A DNA stretch of 41,257 bases, taken from Gemmatimonadaceae bacterium (GTDB taxonomy: Bacteria; Latescibacterota; UBA2968; UBA8231). The notes under the pieces are model-generated. The model did not search any database, was not told the origin of the DNA, and worked only from the letters and a program-made list of their open reading frames with translations. The stretch covers positions 1-41,257 of the forward strand of contig PBSR01000224.1 in NCBI GenBank assembly GCA_002726335.1, in the 5' to 3' direction. Every line of letters starts with the position of its first letter. Position 1 is the stretch's first letter. A program made the position numbers and the translations under genes. Positions 1 to 12,683 of this stretch are shown here, piece after piece.

Positions 1-52
1 AGCGACTAAAAAACAGTGCGTTAATCGCCCCGACAAAATGCCGGCAGAACTG

Positions 53-80
53 TTGACACCCGTAAAAAAGGCTATACCTT
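53..80 (+). promoter_or_regulatory. Candidate sigma70-type promoter of the act-cox operon
   Basis: A consensus -35 hexamer TTGACA lies at 53-58. An AT-rich stretch CTATACCTT follows at 72-80. TACCTT at 75-80 gives a 16-base spacer; TATACC at 73-78 gives 14. It is the only promoter-like pair seen ahead of actA and would leave a leader of roughly 140 bases. The -10 element is imperfect, so the call is tentative. Confidence 0.45.
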
Positions 81-106
81 CAGGCGTCCAAGCGTCGTTC
101 GACCTA

Positions 107-122
107 CCACGCGAGTGCGTGG
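107..122 (+). other. Small perfect hairpin in the actA leader
   Basis: CCACGC and GCGTGG form a perfect 6-bp stem around a GAGT tetraloop, between the candidate promoter and actA. No T-run follows, so it does not look like a terminator. It could stabilise the leader or be chance in GC-rich DNA. Nothing else was recognised in bases 1-228. Confidence 0.3.
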
Positions 123-228
123 CTCCCCGAAGATTCAGGCAACCGACAACCGTTTTCCTTATCAGACCTCGGGACCTCCTGCTCTGTTGGCGCCGGCAGG
201 CCCCGTGACCTTCTCTGAGTGTGCGTAG

Positions 229-885
229 ATGGCGCAGGTTTTTCCTCGAAGCATCAACTGGGTCGCGAAGTTTTCGATCATCGCCGCTGTCGGGGTGGTC
301 GGTGGCTTGCTCAGCATCCTGCTGAACATCAACCGACTCGACTACGTGAGCGGCGTCGGTGTGTCTCTCGATCAACCCGTGCCATTTTCTCATAAGCACC
401 ATGTTACGGGGATGGGCATCGACTGCCGCTATTGCCACACCAGTGTCGAGACATCGGCTTTCGCCGGCATTCCTCCGGTGGAAACCTGTATGACCTGCCA
501 TTCGCTCATCTGGACCGAGGCGCCGGTGCTCGAACCGGTTCGAGCCGCTTTCCGGGATGACCTCCCCCTGCAGTGGACGCGAGTACACGACCTGCCGGAC
601 TTCGTCTACTTCAGACACAATATCCACGTGGCCAAAGGGATCGGCTGTACCACTTGCCATGGTGCCATCGACCAGCTGCCGCTGATGATGAAATCCGAGA
701 CGCTGAACATGGAATGGTGTCTCTCCTGCCACCGCGACCCCGCACAGTTCATCCGGCCGCGTGACCGCGTGTTCGACGTGAACTGGGAGGCGCCGGAGGA
801 CCAGGAGGCACTGGGGCGGCAGCTCGTGGAGGAATACGACGTGCGCGTTTCCCAACTCTCTGATTGCTCGGTGTGTCACCTGTGA
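229..885 (+). CDS. actA: Alternative complex III subunit A, pentahaem cytochrome c
   Basis: ActA is the multihaem c-type cytochrome of alternative complex III, a quinol:electron-acceptor oxidoreductase that replaces the bc1 complex. The 218-residue protein has one N-terminal membrane helix (about residues 11-34), which would hold the haem domain outside the cytoplasmic membrane. Five CxxCH haem-binding motifs are visible (CRYCH, CMTCH, CTTCH, CLSCH, CSVCH), the last at the extreme C-terminus; five is the usual count for ActA. It is first in an act-cox operon, and its TGA overlaps the proposed GTG of actB (GTGA), suggesting translational coupling. The start is the ATG just before the membrane helix; the upstream ribosome-binding site is weak. 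Family and role are secure from the haem count and gene order. Confidence 0.95.
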   Translation: MAQVFPRSINWVAKFSIIAAVGVVGGLLSILLNINRLDYVSGVGVSLDQPVPFSHKHHVTGMGIDCRYCHTSVETSAFAGIPPVETCMTCHSLIWTEAPVLEPVRAAFRDDLPLQWTRVHDLPDFVYFRHNIHVAKGIGCTTCHGAIDQLPLMMKSETLNMEWCLSCHRDPAQFIRPRDRVFDVNWEAPEDQEALGRQLVEEYDVRVSQLSDCSVCHL

Positions 886-3800
886 CCGAATCCATCGCCA
901 AGCCGTCCCGCAAGCGGCTCGATCTGCCGCAGCTGCGCAAGACGCTGACGGGTCGGTCCGGCCAGCAGTACTGGCGTAGTCTCGACGAACTGGCAGACAG
1001 TACGGAGTTCCGTGAACTCCTCCACCGGGAATTCCCGGAAGACGCCTCAACCTGGAGTGATGGCTTCAGCCGCCGCAACTTCCTGAAGCTCATGAGTGCC
1101 TCGCTGGCTTTCGGTGGGCTCACCGGTTGCACGATTCAGCCGGAGGAGAAGATCGTCCCCTGGATTCGGGCCCCCGAAAACGCCCTCCCCGGCCGGCCTC
1201 TGTACTATGCCACGGCTGCGGCCGTGGGCGGCCTTGCGGTGGGGCTTCTCGCCGAGAGCCACATGGGTCGGCCGACCAAGTTGGATGGCAATCCCGAACA
1301 CCCGGCCAGCCTCGGGGCGACACACCCCACAGTTCAGGCCTCCATCCTCGATCTCTATGATCCCGACCGTTCGCAGACGGTCAAGAATGCGGGTCGCATC
1401 TCAACCTGGGGCGGTTTCATCCAGGGCCTTGCCCCGACTCTGGCCAGCCTGCAGGCGGAAAAAGGCGCCGGCCTGCGCATCCTGACCGGCTCGGTCACCT
1501 CACCGACCCTGGGAGCTCAGCTGCAGAACATTCTGCGCTCCATGCCCGAAGCCCGCTGGCATCAGTTCGATCCCACTCGTGGCGACGGTGCGGAACTGGG
1601 TTCGCGCCAGGCGTTCGGCGAATCCGTCAACACCTACTACGATCTGTCCCGGGCCGATGTCGTACTCAGCCTGGACGCCGATCTCTTTCTCGAGGGCCCG
1701 GCGGCCATGCGCTACGCCCGCGACTTCATGCGGCGACGTACAGAGGCGCTCCACGGTCCGGCGGCGGCGATCCCCAACCGCCTCTACGTGGCCGAGACAT
1801 CGCCCTCTTCCACCGGCAGCATCGCCGATCACCGCCTTGCCCTCGACAGCGGTGGCCTCGAAGCCATGGCCGCTGCACTTGCCGGCCGCCTAGGTGTCGA
1901 TGTTCAGTTCGAGGGGGGTGACCACGGTTTCGATGACGCCGCCGGTTGGGTCGCGGCCGTCGCCGGTGACCTGGAGGCCCACCGCGGTGCCAGTGCCGTC
2001 ATCGTCGGCCCGCATCAATCCTCCGCCTTGCACGCTCTGGCCCATGCCATCAATCAGAAGCTCGGCAACACGGGGCGGACGGTTCACCACACCGAACCCG
2101 TCGAGATATCCCCCGCCGATCATGCCGCCGACCTGCGTGATCTGGTGTTGGACATGAAGGCCGGACAGGTGGAACTGCTGCTGATCATCGGCAGCAATCC
2201 CGTCTTTGCCGCTCCCGCCGAACTCGGCTTCTCCGCGGCGATGGACAAGGTCACACTCCGGGCCCATGTCGGGGCCTACGAAGATGAGACGGCGCAGCTG
2301 TGTCACTGGCATGTACCGCAGTCACATTTTCTCGAATCCTGGAGCGACCTGCGCGCTCACGATGGCACCGTGACCATCGTGCAGCCCCTGATCCACCCGC
2401 TCTATCCGACACGCTCGGCACACGAAGTCGTGGCGGTCATCGGTGGCAACTCCGGCAAGCCGGTTGTCGACATGGTCAAGGAGCGTTGGGCTGGCGATCC
2501 GCTGTTCGCCAACGACAGCGACTTCGACACCACCTGGCAGAAAGCCCTGCATGACGGAGCCATTCCCGGCACATCTCTTGACGATCGTGCTGTGCAGGTG
2601 CGCTCTCTTCGCCTGCGTGCCGGTTTTGGCACCAGCCTTGATCCGGAGTCCGACATCGAGTTCGCCTTGCGTCCCGATCCGTTCCTCGGGGCAGGCGCCA
2701 ACAGCAACAACGGCTGGCTGCAGGAAACCCCACGACCGGTACACAAACTCACCTGGGACAACGCTGCCATCGTCAGCCCGGCCATGGCGGAGCGACTTGG
2801 CGTCAGCAACGAGCAGGTCATCAGGATCGCCGCCGCCGGAGGACAGGTCGAAGCCCCCATCTGGATCGTGCCGGGGCAGGCCGACGGGGTCATCACCACA
2901 CACCTGGGCTTCGGCAGGACCCGAGGCGGACGGGTGGCAGATGGCGTCGGCTTCAATGCGTCGGCGGTCCGCAGCGCCAGCGGTTCGTGGTCGACGACGG
3001 ACGTTTCCGTGGTCAAGACATATGATCAGGTCAAGCTCGCCTGTACCCAGGATCACCAGAGCATGGAGGGCCGCGCCCTCGTCCGGCAGGGCGACCTGCA
3101 GCACTTCCAGGAGCATCCCCATTTTGCGCACGAGGACTTTGGGCATGAATTCCCCGAGGATCTCACGCTCTACGACGGACACGACTACACCGCACCCAAC
3201 CAGTGGGGCATGGCCATCGACCTGACGGCGTGCATGGGCTGCAATGCCTGCGCCGTCGGCTGTCAGTCCGAGAACAACATCCCCATCGTCGGCAAGGAAG
3301 AGGTCCTCAACGGCCGCGAGATGCCGTGGATTCGGATCGATCGGTACTTCTCCGATCTTGATGACCCCGAGATCCTGCATCAGCCGATACCGTGTCAGCA
3401 GTGTGAGAACGCGTCCTGTGAGTTGGTCTGTCCCGTGACGGCGACCTCACACAGCGTCGAGGGCTTGAACGACATGGTCTACAATCGCTGCGTGGGAACG
3501 CGCTACTGCTCCAACAACTGCCCGTACAAGGTCCGTCGCTTCAACTGGCTACAATATGTTGATCGTGAGACGGAGACACTGAAGATGGGGCGCAACCCCG
3601 ATGTGACCGTCCGCTCTCGCGGCGTCATGGAGAAGTGCACCTATTGCGTCCAGCGCCTCAACAGTGCTCGCGTGGCGGCGAAGATTGCCAATGGCGAGGG
3701 CCGCGTCGGCGGTGACGCGGTGCAGACGGCCTGCCAGCAGGCCTGTCCCACGGGAGCCATCTCCTTCGGCAACCTCACCGACGCCGACAGCCAGGTGAGC

Positions 3801-3908
3801 CGGATGAAGAAGTCGCCGTTGAACTACGGCATTCTCACCGACCTCAACATGAAGCCACGCACGACCTATCTGGCACGCGTGAAGAACCCGAACCCGAAGA
3901 TCGGTTAG
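882..3908 (+). CDS. actB: Alternative complex III subunit B, fused molybdopterin-like and iron-sulfur protein
   Basis: This is the large peripheral subunit of alternative complex III, joining a molybdopterin-oxidoreductase-like half (in this family without Mo cofactor) to an Fe-S half. A twin-arginine motif SRRNFLK begins near residue 63, and a lipobox-like LTGC places Cys at about 83, so Tat export and lipid anchoring are likely. Four Cys clusters of the NrfC/PsrB type occupy roughly residues 780-960, beginning [23 protein letters not shown] and CTYC; the fourth is completed by a distal CQQACP. They fit three [4Fe-4S] and one [3Fe-4S] centres known from ActB. I prefer the GTG at 882, overlapping the actA stop, giving 1008 residues. 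A TTG at 864 is in frame but lies deep inside actA. The 1000-residue size is normal for fused ActB. Confidence 0.93.
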   Translation: MTESIAKPSRKRLDLPQLRKTLTGRSGQQYWRSLDELADSTEFRELLHREFPEDASTWSDGFSRRNFLKLMSASLAFGGLTGCTIQPEEKIVPWIRAPENALPGRPLYYATAAAVGGLAVGLLAESHMGRPTKLDGNPEHPASLGATHPTVQASILDLYDPDRSQTVKNAGRISTWGGFIQGLAPTLASLQAEKGAGLRILTGSVTSPTLGAQLQNILRSMPEARWHQFDPTRGDGAELGSRQAFGESVNTYYDLSRADVVLSLDADLFLEGPAAMRYARDFMRRRTEALHGPAAAIPNRLYVAETSPSSTGSIADHRLALDSGGLEAMAAALAGRLGVDVQFEGGDHGFDDAAGWVAAVAGDLEAHRGASAVIVGPHQSSALHALAHAINQKLGNTGRTVHHTEPVEISPADHAADLRDLVLDMKAGQVELLLIIGSNPVFAAPAELGFSAAMDKVTLRAHVGAYEDETAQLCHWHVPQSHFLESWSDLRAHDGTVTIVQPLIHPLYPTRSAHEVVAVIGGNSGKPVVDMVKERWAGDPLFANDSDFDTTWQKALHDGAIPGTSLDDRAVQVRSLRLRAGFGTSLDPESDIEFALRPDPFLGAGANSNNGWLQETPRPVHKLTWDNAAIVSPAMAERLGVSNEQVIRIAAAGGQVEAPIWIVPGQADGVITTHLGFGRTRGGRVADGVGFNASAVRSASGSWSTTDVSVVKTYDQVKLACTQDHQSMEGRALVRQGDLQHFQEHPHFAHEDFGHEFPEDLTLYDGHDYTAPNQWGMAIDLTACMGCNACAVGCQSENNIPIVGKEEVLNGREMPWIRIDRYFSDLDDPEILHQPIPCQQCENASCELVCPVTATSHSVEGLNDMVYNRCVGTRYCSNNCPYKVRRFNWLQYVDRETETLKMGRNPDVTVRSRGVMEKCTYCVQRLNSARVAAKIANGEGRVGGDAVQTACQQACPTGAISFGNLTDADSQVSRMKKSPLNYGILTDLNMKPRTTYLARVKNPNPKIG

Positions 3909-3915
3909 CACGGCC

Positions 3916-5292
3916 ATGTCCGAGGCTCCGCAACGCCAACCCTACACGCCTCCCGCCCCAGAACTGGGACCGGGTCAGACGTCGTACACGTCGATCACGG
4001 AGAAGATCACTTCCCTCGTCCTGACGCCGCACACGCCGTGGCAGTGGTTCGCCGTGGTCGTCTTCGGCCTGGGCCTGCTGATGATGATGCAGGTCGCCAT
4101 CGTCTGGCTCATTTACGAAGGCACCGGCGTCTGGGGACTGAACGTGCCCGTCGCCTGGGGCTTCGCCATCATCAACTTCGTCTGGTGGATCGGGATCGGT
4201 CACGCCGGCACACTGATCTCGGCTGTGCTGCTGCTGTTCCGGCAGAGGTGGCGCACCTCGATCAACAGATCCGCGGAAGGCATGACGATCTTCGCCGTGA
4301 TGTGCGCCGGCATGTTCCCCATCCTGCACACCGGCCGTCCGTGGCTGGCTATCTACTGGTTGTTTCCGTACCCGAACTCGATGGACATCTGGCCGCAGTT
4401 CCGCTCCCCGTTGATCTGGGACGTTTTTGCCGTCTCCACCTACCTGACGGTGTCCCTGCTCTTCTGGTACCTGGGTCTGGTCCCCGACTTCGCCACCTAT
4501 CGTGACCGCGCCAAGCATGCCGTCACGCAGCGGATCTTCGGCTTGCTCTCCATGGGTTGGCGCGGATCCGCCATCCACTGGGAACGCTACGAGATGGCGT
4601 CGCTCATGCTGGCCGGCTTGTCGACCCCCCTGGTGCTCTCCGTACACTCGGTGGTCTCCTTCGACTTTGCCGTGTCCATCATCCCCGGCTGGCACACGAC
4701 GATTTTTCCGCCCTACTTCGTGGCTGGCGCCATCTACGCCGGGTTCGCCATGGTGCTCACTCTGATGATCCCCCTGCGGAGCCTCTACGGCTTGCATGAC
4801 TTCATCACCGACCGCCATCTCGACAACATGGGCAAAGTCATGCTGGTGGCCGGTCTCATCGTCGGCTACGGCTACTTCATGGAGCAGTTCATCGGTTGGT
4901 ACAGCGCCAGCGTGTATGAGAGCTTCATGCTGCAGAACCGGATGTTCGGCCCGTACGGCGAGGCCTACTGGGCCCTGCTGACATGTAACATCTTCGTGCC
5001 GCAGTTGCTGTGGTCGAAGCGTGTACGCCACAACATCTTCGTGCTCTTCGGCATCTGCATGTTCATCAACGTGGGAATGTGGCTCGAACGTTTCATCATC
5101 GTCGTCGGCAGCATGCACCGCGACTACATGCCATCCTCCTGGGACATGTATTCGGGCACGCTCTGGGACTGGATGCTCTACCTGGGCACGATCGGCATGT
5201 TCCTTGTCTTCTTCTTCCTGTTTATCAGAGGCTGGCCGTTGATCGCAGTCCACGAGATCCGCACGCTGCTGCCCGTCGGCAAGAAGCACTGA
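3916..5292 (+). CDS. actC: Alternative complex III subunit C, NrfD-like quinol-binding membrane protein
   Basis: ActC is the NrfD/PsrC-type integral membrane subunit that binds quinol and passes electrons to the Fe-S centres of ActB. The 458-residue protein is strongly hydrophobic with about ten predicted membrane helices, the first around residues 43-66. His- and Tyr-rich helix ends such as the GHAGTLIS stretch and the HSVVSFDFA stretch are typical of the family. It starts 8 bases after the actB stop and ends 3 bases before actD, inside the operon. Family assignment is strong from hydrophobic profile and position. A second NrfD-like subunit, ActF, follows three genes later, as in known act operons. 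Confidence 0.93.
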   Translation: MSEAPQRQPYTPPAPELGPGQTSYTSITEKITSLVLTPHTPWQWFAVVVFGLGLLMMMQVAIVWLIYEGTGVWGLNVPVAWGFAIINFVWWIGIGHAGTLISAVLLLFRQRWRTSINRSAEGMTIFAVMCAGMFPILHTGRPWLAIYWLFPYPNSMDIWPQFRSPLIWDVFAVSTYLTVSLLFWYLGLVPDFATYRDRAKHAVTQRIFGLLSMGWRGSAIHWERYEMASLMLAGLSTPLVLSVHSVVSFDFAVSIIPGWHTTIFPPYFVAGAIYAGFAMVLTLMIPLRSLYGLHDFITDRHLDNMGKVMLVAGLIVGYGYFMEQFIGWYSASVYESFMLQNRMFGPYGEAYWALLTCNIFVPQLLWSKRVRHNIFVLFGICMFINVGMWLERFIIVVGSMHRDYMPSSWDMYSGTLWDWMLYLGTIGMFLVFFFLFIRGWPLIAVHEIRTLLPVGKKH

Positions 5293-5295
5293 TCG

Positions 5296-5835
5296 ATGAA
5301 CAAGACTCAGGACCCGCATGGCATGATGGCCGAATTCGAGAAGCCCGAAGACCTTCTCGAGGCAGCCAGGCGAACCTATGCTGAGGGCTACCGCAAGATC
5401 GACGCCTACTCACCGCTGCCGATCCACGGCCTGGGGGCGGCTATCGGCTTTACGCACACCAACCTCCCCATCGCCACCTTCGTCTGCGGCGTGATCGGGG
5501 CGATCTGCGGCTATGGTCTCCAGTACTGGGTACACGTCATCGACTACCCGATCAACATTGCCGGCCGGCCAATGCACAGCGGCCCGATGTTCATCCCCGT
5601 GGCTTTTGAGGTGACAATCCTGTTCGCCGCCCTCGGCACTCTGATCGGTCTGTTCCTGCTCAATGGCCTGCCCCAGCCCTACCACCCGGTCTTTAATGTC
5701 CCGGCCTTTGCCCGTGCCAGTCAGGATCGCTTCTTCCTGTGTGTTGAGTCTGAGGACGCCAACTATGACGCCAGCTCAACGCGCACCTTCCTGCAGAGCC
5801 TGGACCCCGTCGAAGTGACGGAGGTAGAAGCGTGA
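5296..5835 (+). CDS. actD: Alternative complex III subunit D (DUF3341)
   Basis: ActD is a small membrane subunit of alternative complex III (DUF3341 family). The 179-residue protein begins with a soluble stretch that includes a FEKPEDLLEAA segment, typical of this family's start. Two membrane helices follow (about residues 55-80 and 95-120), then a short soluble tail containing RASQDRFFLCVE. It contains no haem or metal motif. It lies 3 bases after actC and overlaps actE by 4 bases (GTGA), so it is co-translated with its partners. Its exact role in the complex is structural or unknown; assignment rests on order and family resemblance. Confidence 0.9.
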   Translation: MNKTQDPHGMMAEFEKPEDLLEAARRTYAEGYRKIDAYSPLPIHGLGAAIGFTHTNLPIATFVCGVIGAICGYGLQYWVHVIDYPINIAGRPMHSGPMFIPVAFEVTILFAALGTLIGLFLLNGLPQPYHPVFNVPAFARASQDRFFLCVESEDANYDASSTRTFLQSLDPVEVTEVEA

Positions 5836-6443
5836 AGAAGCAAGGCACACGCACGAGTCGGCCCAACCTGCGTCGGCTTCTGTCGCTGCTGGCTTTGTGC
5901 TGCGGTGTGTTGGGCAGCGGCTGTGATCTGCGACAGCGGATGTACGACCAACCCAAGTACGAGGCCCACGAAGCGACGACCTTCTTTGATGATGGTCTCA
6001 CCTCGCGGGCCCCGATCGAGGGCACAATCGCCCGGGGTGAGCTGCGCCTCGACGAGCATCTCTACACCGGCAAGATCAACGGTGAATCGGCCAGTGCGCT
6101 CCCCGCTTCCATCGTCCTGAGCAAGGCTCTGCTGAGGCGGGGCCAGGAGCGCTACGACATCTACTGCTCGCCCTGCCACGATCGCACCGGTCAGGGCAAC
6201 GGCATGATCGTCCAGCGCGGCCTGAAGCCGCCCCCCTCTCTGCACGAGGATCGCCTGCGTGAGGCCGCTATCGGCTACACCTTCGACGTCATAACCAACG
6301 GCTTCGGAGCCATGTACAGCTACGCATCCAGAGTCCCGGTGGAGGACCGCTGGGCCATCGCCGCCTATGTGCGCGCACTGCAGTTCAGCCAGCGTGCCGA
6401 CTTCGACCAACTGCCAGCACAGGACCAGGGACAGCTTCCATGA
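5832..6443 (+). CDS. actE: Alternative complex III subunit E, monohaem cytochrome c lipoprotein
   Basis: ActE is the single-haem cytochrome c of alternative complex III and a likely exit point for electrons to the oxidase. The 203-residue protein starts with a signal sequence ending in a lipobox (LGSGC, Cys near residue 34), so it is probably lipid-anchored outside the membrane. One CSPCH haem motif lies near residue 115, and a Met in the C-terminal half (GAMYSYASRV) is a candidate axial ligand. The GTG start overlaps the actD stop and has a strong Shine-Dalgarno GGAGGT at 5820-5825 with a 6-base gap, which decides this start. Confidence 0.92.
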   Translation: MKKQGTRTSRPNLRRLLSLLALCCGVLGSGCDLRQRMYDQPKYEAHEATTFFDDGLTSRAPIEGTIARGELRLDEHLYTGKINGESASALPASIVLSKALLRRGQERYDIYCSPCHDRTGQGNGMIVQRGLKPPPSLHEDRLREAAIGYTFDVITNGFGAMYSYASRVPVEDRWAIAAYVRALQFSQRADFDQLPAQDQGQLP

Positions 6444-7651
6444 ACGAGGAGCTCATCCGTCAGAGTCAAGCCCTGGCGCCGCGCATCGATGGCTATCGTC
6501 GTCGGGCCCTCATCGCCGGTATCGCCGGGATGGCCCTGACGGCCTTCGGCTACTTCAGCCAGCACGAACAGTTCTTCAAGTCGTACCTGCTGGGCTTTAC
6601 ATTCTGGATCAGCCTGACGATCGGCTCGCTTCTGATCCTCTTCATCCACCACCTGGCAGGTGGCCGCTGGGGATTCGCCATCCGCCGCCTGCTCGAGGCA
6701 GGGACACAGACCTGGTTGGTCATGTTGGTCCTGGGACTGCCAGTTCTGGGCGGCATGCACGAGCTCTACCACTGGACGCATGCAGAGGCTATCGACGAGG
6801 TCCTTGCCAAGAAGGTCGTCTACCTGAACGAGGGCTTCTTCGTACTGCGGTATTTTGCCTACTTCGCCATCTGGGGCCTGCTCTCCGTCCTGCTGACGCG
6901 CTGGGCGAGCCAGCAGGACCGTTCGTCGGAAACCTGGCCGACGCGACGTACCCAGGTCCTCTCGGGCCCGGGCATCATTGTGCTCGTGCTCAGTGCTACG
7001 TTCGCCAGCGTCGACTGGCTCATGTCTCTCGAGCCGCACTGGTTCTCGACGATCTTCAGCGCCATCTACATCATCGGTGGGGGTCTGGCCACCTGGTCGT
7101 TGGCGGCCATCGTCGGCGTCTCGCTGTCCCGCCACGAACCCTTGTCGTCATTGCTGACCAACGAGCGCCTGCGTGACCTCGGCACCTTCATGCTGGGCTT
7201 CACGATGCTCTGGGCCTACACCTCCTTCTCGCAACTGCTCATCATCTGGTCGGGCAACCTGCCGGAGGAGATCACCTGGTACTACACCCGACTGCACGGC
7301 GGCTGGCTCTACCTCGGCTATGTCCTGATCGGCTTCCACTTCTTCGTGCCGTTTCTGTTGCTCATCTCAAGTCGCATCAAGGCACGGTTGAAAATCCTCG
7401 TCAGCGTCGCCTGCGGCCTGCTGTTGATGCGGCTCCTCGACCTGTACTGGATCACGGCCCCGGCGTTCCAGCACGGCGCCGATGGCGGACACGCTTCGGC
7501 TATGCCGCACTGGCTCGATCTGGCGATCCCCGTGGGCATGGGTGGCCTGTGGCTCTTCGTGTTCTTCGGGCAGTTGAAGAAGAAGTCTCTTGTCCCCCTC
7601 AACGATCCGCGGTTCGACTATGCCGCCCTCGCCGAGGAGGCCCACCATTGA
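6440..7651 (+). CDS. actF: Alternative complex III subunit F, second quinol-site membrane subunit
   Basis: ActF is the second large membrane subunit of alternative complex III, distantly related to ActC/NrfD. The 403-residue protein has about ten hydrophobic helices and ends in a short soluble tail. The ATG overlaps the actE TGA (ATGA). Conserved-looking helix segments such as SVDWLMSLEPHWFST and FHFFVPFLLL match the pattern of this family (quinol:cytochrome c oxidoreductase membrane subunit 2). It completes the actABCDEF set, so the encoded complex appears intact. Confidence 0.92.
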   Translation: MNEELIRQSQALAPRIDGYRRRALIAGIAGMALTAFGYFSQHEQFFKSYLLGFTFWISLTIGSLLILFIHHLAGGRWGFAIRRLLEAGTQTWLVMLVLGLPVLGGMHELYHWTHAEAIDEVLAKKVVYLNEGFFVLRYFAYFAIWGLLSVLLTRWASQQDRSSETWPTRRTQVLSGPGIIVLVLSATFASVDWLMSLEPHWFSTIFSAIYIIGGGLATWSLAAIVGVSLSRHEPLSSLLTNERLRDLGTFMLGFTMLWAYTSFSQLLIIWSGNLPEEITWYYTRLHGGWLYLGYVLIGFHFFVPFLLLISSRIKARLKILVSVACGLLLMRLLDLYWITAPAFQHGADGGHASAMPHWLDLAIPVGMGGLWLFVFFGQLKKKSLVPLNDPRFDYAALAEEAHH

Positions 7652-8073
7652 GTGAGCGTCAAGCCCCCGTCGACATGAACGAGGCGTCCCGTGCTGCCGG
7701 GCACGAAATTACCGACGCGGATGCGGCTCCCCTCGCCAAAGCCGGGATCTTCCTGGCGGGACTGATGCTCTTCGCTTTCGTCGCCATGGTCATCATGTTC
7801 CGCACGCTCGCCTACGTGCAGCCCATTTACGAAGGCACCGAGGAGCCCCATCCTCTCAGCGACACGCGCGCCGTGGTCAGCGGTCCCCGCCTGCAACCTG
7901 ATCCCCCGCGGGAGAAGGCACAGTTGCGGCAGTCTGAAGACGACCTGCTGACCTCATACGCGTGGGTGGACCGGGAGAATCGAGTGGCTCGCATCCCCAT
8001 CGACAGAGCCATCGAGGTGTTGGCCGCCACGGGCCTGCCGCAGACGACCGGCTCCGGCGCCGCCAGCGACTGA
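7648..8073 (+). CDS. Small one-helix protein of the act-cox operon
   Basis: A 141-residue protein with one membrane helix (about residues 31-55) followed by a polar, presumably external domain. That domain has a C-terminal block YAWVDRENRVARIPIDRA. Similar short proteins with a WVD...RIPIDRAM-type block are, from memory, common beside ACIII or cox genes in other bacteria and usually labelled hypothetical. The TTG start at 7648 overlaps the actF stop and sits 7 bases after a very strong Shine-Dalgarno GAGGAGG (7634-7640). The ATG at 7675 is an alternative. Position between actF and the SCO gene suggests an accessory or unassigned subunit of ACIII or the oxidase. That function is inference. Confidence 0.8.
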   Translation: MSERQAPVDMNEASRAAGHEITDADAAPLAKAGIFLAGLMLFAFVAMVIMFRTLAYVQPIYEGTEEPHPLSDTRAVVSGPRLQPDPPREKAQLRQSEDDLLTSYAWVDRENRVARIPIDRAIEVLAATGLPQTTGSGAASD

Positions 8074-8082
8074 ACGGCAGAC

Positions 8083-8919
8083 ATGGTCGGTCGCCACCTC
8101 ACACATATCACTCTCGCCGCCTTGATCTCCGTCGTCGCCGTATCGGGTCAGGCTCTCGATCCGACGGTAGGCATCGGCATCGGCATCGAGCAGCGTCTCG
8201 ACGAGCAGGTTCCGCTGGACCTGACCTTCAGGGACATCAACGGCGTCGAGGCCCGGCTTGCCGACCTGATGCAGCAGGATCGCCCTGTCGTGTTGACGCT
8301 GGCCTACTATGAGTGTCCCATGCTGTGCACGCAAGTCCTCAATGGCCTGTTGCGCAGCCTGCGCGTTCTCTCTCTCGATGTGGGCGAGGACTTCGATATT
8401 ATCACGGTCAGTATCGATCCTGGCGAGACACCGGCCCTGGCGCGCGCCAAGAGGGATGAGTATGTCGGCCGCTACGGCCGGGAGGGTGCTGCCGAGGGCT
8501 GGCACTTCCTCACTGGTGACGCAGACCAGATCGAACGCCTCGCCGAGAGCGTGGGATTCGGCTTCGAGTACGACGAAGAGACCGACCTCTACGTACACGC
8601 CAGCGGCATCATGGTGCTCACGCCGGGCGGCCGGCTCGCTCGATATTTCTACGGCATCGAGTACTCGCCGAAGGATCTGCGATTCGGCCTGATCGAGGCC
8701 TCTGAGAACCGCATCGGTTCCCCCGTCGATCAGGTGCTGTTGCTCTGCTTCCAGTACGACCCGTCCACCGGCAAGTATGGCCTTGTCATCATGAACACCA
8801 TTCGCCTTGCCGGCGTTGCCACGGTGGCTGCTATGGCGGCCTGCGTCATCGGCTGGATTCGCCGCGAGCGTCGTCTGCAGGCCACCGCCCCGTCAACCCC
8901 CATCCCGCACCGGAACTGA
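8083..8919 (+). CDS. SCO1/SenC-type copper chaperone for cytochrome oxidase
   Basis: SCO proteins are thioredoxin-fold copper chaperones that load the CuA site of oxidase subunit II. The copper-binding CxxxC is present as CPMLC (Cys78 and Cys82), with the conserved His at about 172 (LYVHAS). An N-terminal signal sequence precedes a mature domain, and an extra C-terminal hydrophobic helix (about residues 243-262) would anchor it in the membrane, as in many SCO proteins from ACIII-containing bacteria. At 278 residues it is slightly long because of that helix. It lies directly upstream of coxB, its expected client. Confidence 0.92.
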   Translation: MVGRHLTHITLAALISVVAVSGQALDPTVGIGIGIEQRLDEQVPLDLTFRDINGVEARLADLMQQDRPVVLTLAYYECPMLCTQVLNGLLRSLRVLSLDVGEDFDIITVSIDPGETPALARAKRDEYVGRYGREGAAEGWHFLTGDADQIERLAESVGFGFEYDEETDLYVHASGIMVLTPGGRLARYFYGIEYSPKDLRFGLIEASENRIGSPVDQVLLLCFQYDPSTGKYGLVIMNTIRLAGVATVAAMAACVIGWIRRERRLQATAPSTPIPHRN

Positions 8920-8930
8920 TCCGAGAAGCG

Positions 8931-9866
<936 letters not shown>

Positions 9867-9890
9867 CTTGCAGAGGAGATTGAAAAGGAC

Positions 9891-11572
<1,682 letters not shown>

Positions 11573-11576
<4 letters not shown>

Positions 11577-12238
11577 GTTCACGCAGCGAAAACCCGGCCC
11601 TCCAGCATCATTTTGACGACCTCCAGCAACAATACGAGGCCGCCAACATGGGCATGTGGACCTTCCTGGCGCAGGAGATCATGTTCTTCGGTGGTCTCTT
11701 TTCCGGGTACACCGTCTACCGATACAAATACTTCGGCGCCTTCGTGGAGGGCAGCAACCACCTGCCGATCGAGTGGGGGGCGCTGAATACGGCGATCCTG
11801 ATCGCCAGTTCCTTCACCGTCGCCATGGCCGTGCGCTCAGCCCAGTTGACCCGGGCCAAGAGCCTGTTCAACTGGATGATCGCCACGATGGTTCTTGGTA
11901 CAGCCTTCCTCGGTGTCAAGGCCATCGAGTACGCCGACAAGTACCACCATGGCCTGATTCCAGGCCCGAGCTTTCACTACGATGGCCCCATGGCCGGGCA
12001 GATGAAGATCTTCTTCTCCTTCTACTTCGTCATGACCGGCATGCACGCCCTGCACATGATCATCGGCATCGGCTTGATGATCTGGTTGATTCCCAAGATC
12101 CGCCGCGGAGTATTCTCCAGCCAGTACTACAGTCCCATAGAAAACTTCGGCCTCTACTGGCACTTCGTAGACATCGTCTGGATCTTCCTGTTCCCTCTGC
12201 TCTACCTCATTGGACGCGAGCCATGGATTCAGCTGTAG
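11573..12238 (+). CDS. coxC: Cytochrome c oxidase subunit III
   Basis: Subunit III stabilises the catalytic core and supports proton uptake. The 221-residue protein has about five membrane helices and characteristic blocks: [15 protein letters not shown] near the N-terminus, a central GVKAIEY segment, [11 protein letters not shown], and a C-terminal [14 protein letters not shown] motif. The ATG at 11573 overlaps the coxA stop (ATGA) and is preceded by GGTGGAA. A reading frame open further upstream lies inside coxA and is not used. Five rather than seven helices is normal for many bacterial forms. Confidence 0.95.
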
Positions 12239-12576
12239 ACCCATCAGGTCACGATCACGGGGGGCCACACGTTGCGCCGATGCGCATGTATGTGGCCGTC
12301 ATCGGTCTCCTGTTCCTGATGACGGCGATCACAGTAGGTGCTGCCTTCGTGGAACTGGGGGCCCTCAATACTCCGGAGGCCCTGGGCATCGCCATCTTCA
12401 AGGCCAGCTTGGTGGTCCTCTTCTTCATGCACGTGCGCTACAATACGCCGCTGATGTGGGTCTTTGCGGGCGCCGGGTTCTTCTGGCTCCTCATCATGTT
12501 TTCCCTCACCATGCAGGATTACATGACGAGAGATTGGGAAACACCCGCACCCATGGAGTTCCTCGATCTGCTGTAA
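12223..12576 (+). CDS. coxD: Cytochrome c oxidase subunit IV
   Basis: Small bacterial subunit IV (cytochrome C oxidase subunit IV family), 117 residues. A His-rich soluble N-terminus (GHDHGGPH) is followed by three hydrophobic helices. The helix-2 block with [12 protein letters not shown] matches the typical FFMHVR motif of the family. The ATG lies 16 bases inside coxC, so the genes overlap. The open frame extends far upstream within coxC, but that extension has no similarity and is a shadow. It is the last gene of the respiratory operon, followed by a strong terminator. Confidence 0.9.
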   Translation: MDSAVDPSGHDHGGPHVAPMRMYVAVIGLLFLMTAITVGAAFVELGALNTPEALGIAIFKASLVVLFFMHVRYNTPLMWVFAGAGFFWLLIMFSLTMQDYMTRDWETPAPMEFLDLL

Positions 12577-12612
12577 GTGGTGCGGGTCAACACCCGCGTA
12601 ATGGTGAAAAAG

Positions 12613-12655
12613 AGCGCCCCGCTCGATATCGATCGAGCGGGGCGCTTTGCTGTTC
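12613..12655. terminator. Bidirectional intrinsic terminator between coxD and the GroES-like gene
   Basis: A perfect 15-bp inverted repeat, AGCGCCCCGCTCGAT at 12613-12627 and its complement at 12632-12646, encloses a 4-base loop. On the + strand it is followed by TTGCTGTT. On the - strand it is followed by CTTTTTCA, a better T-run. It lies 37 bases past coxD and 38 bases past the convergent GroES-like gene, so it probably ends both transcripts. Confidence 0.9.
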
Positions 12656-12683
12656 AGTTGTAGGGCGGCTTGCCGCCAGACAA

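Noticed and set aside
8166..8187. GGCATC tandem triplication at the start of the SCO mature domain
   Set aside because: Three short units encode a Gly-Ile stretch in an otherwise normal protein; this is likely simple codon repetition.
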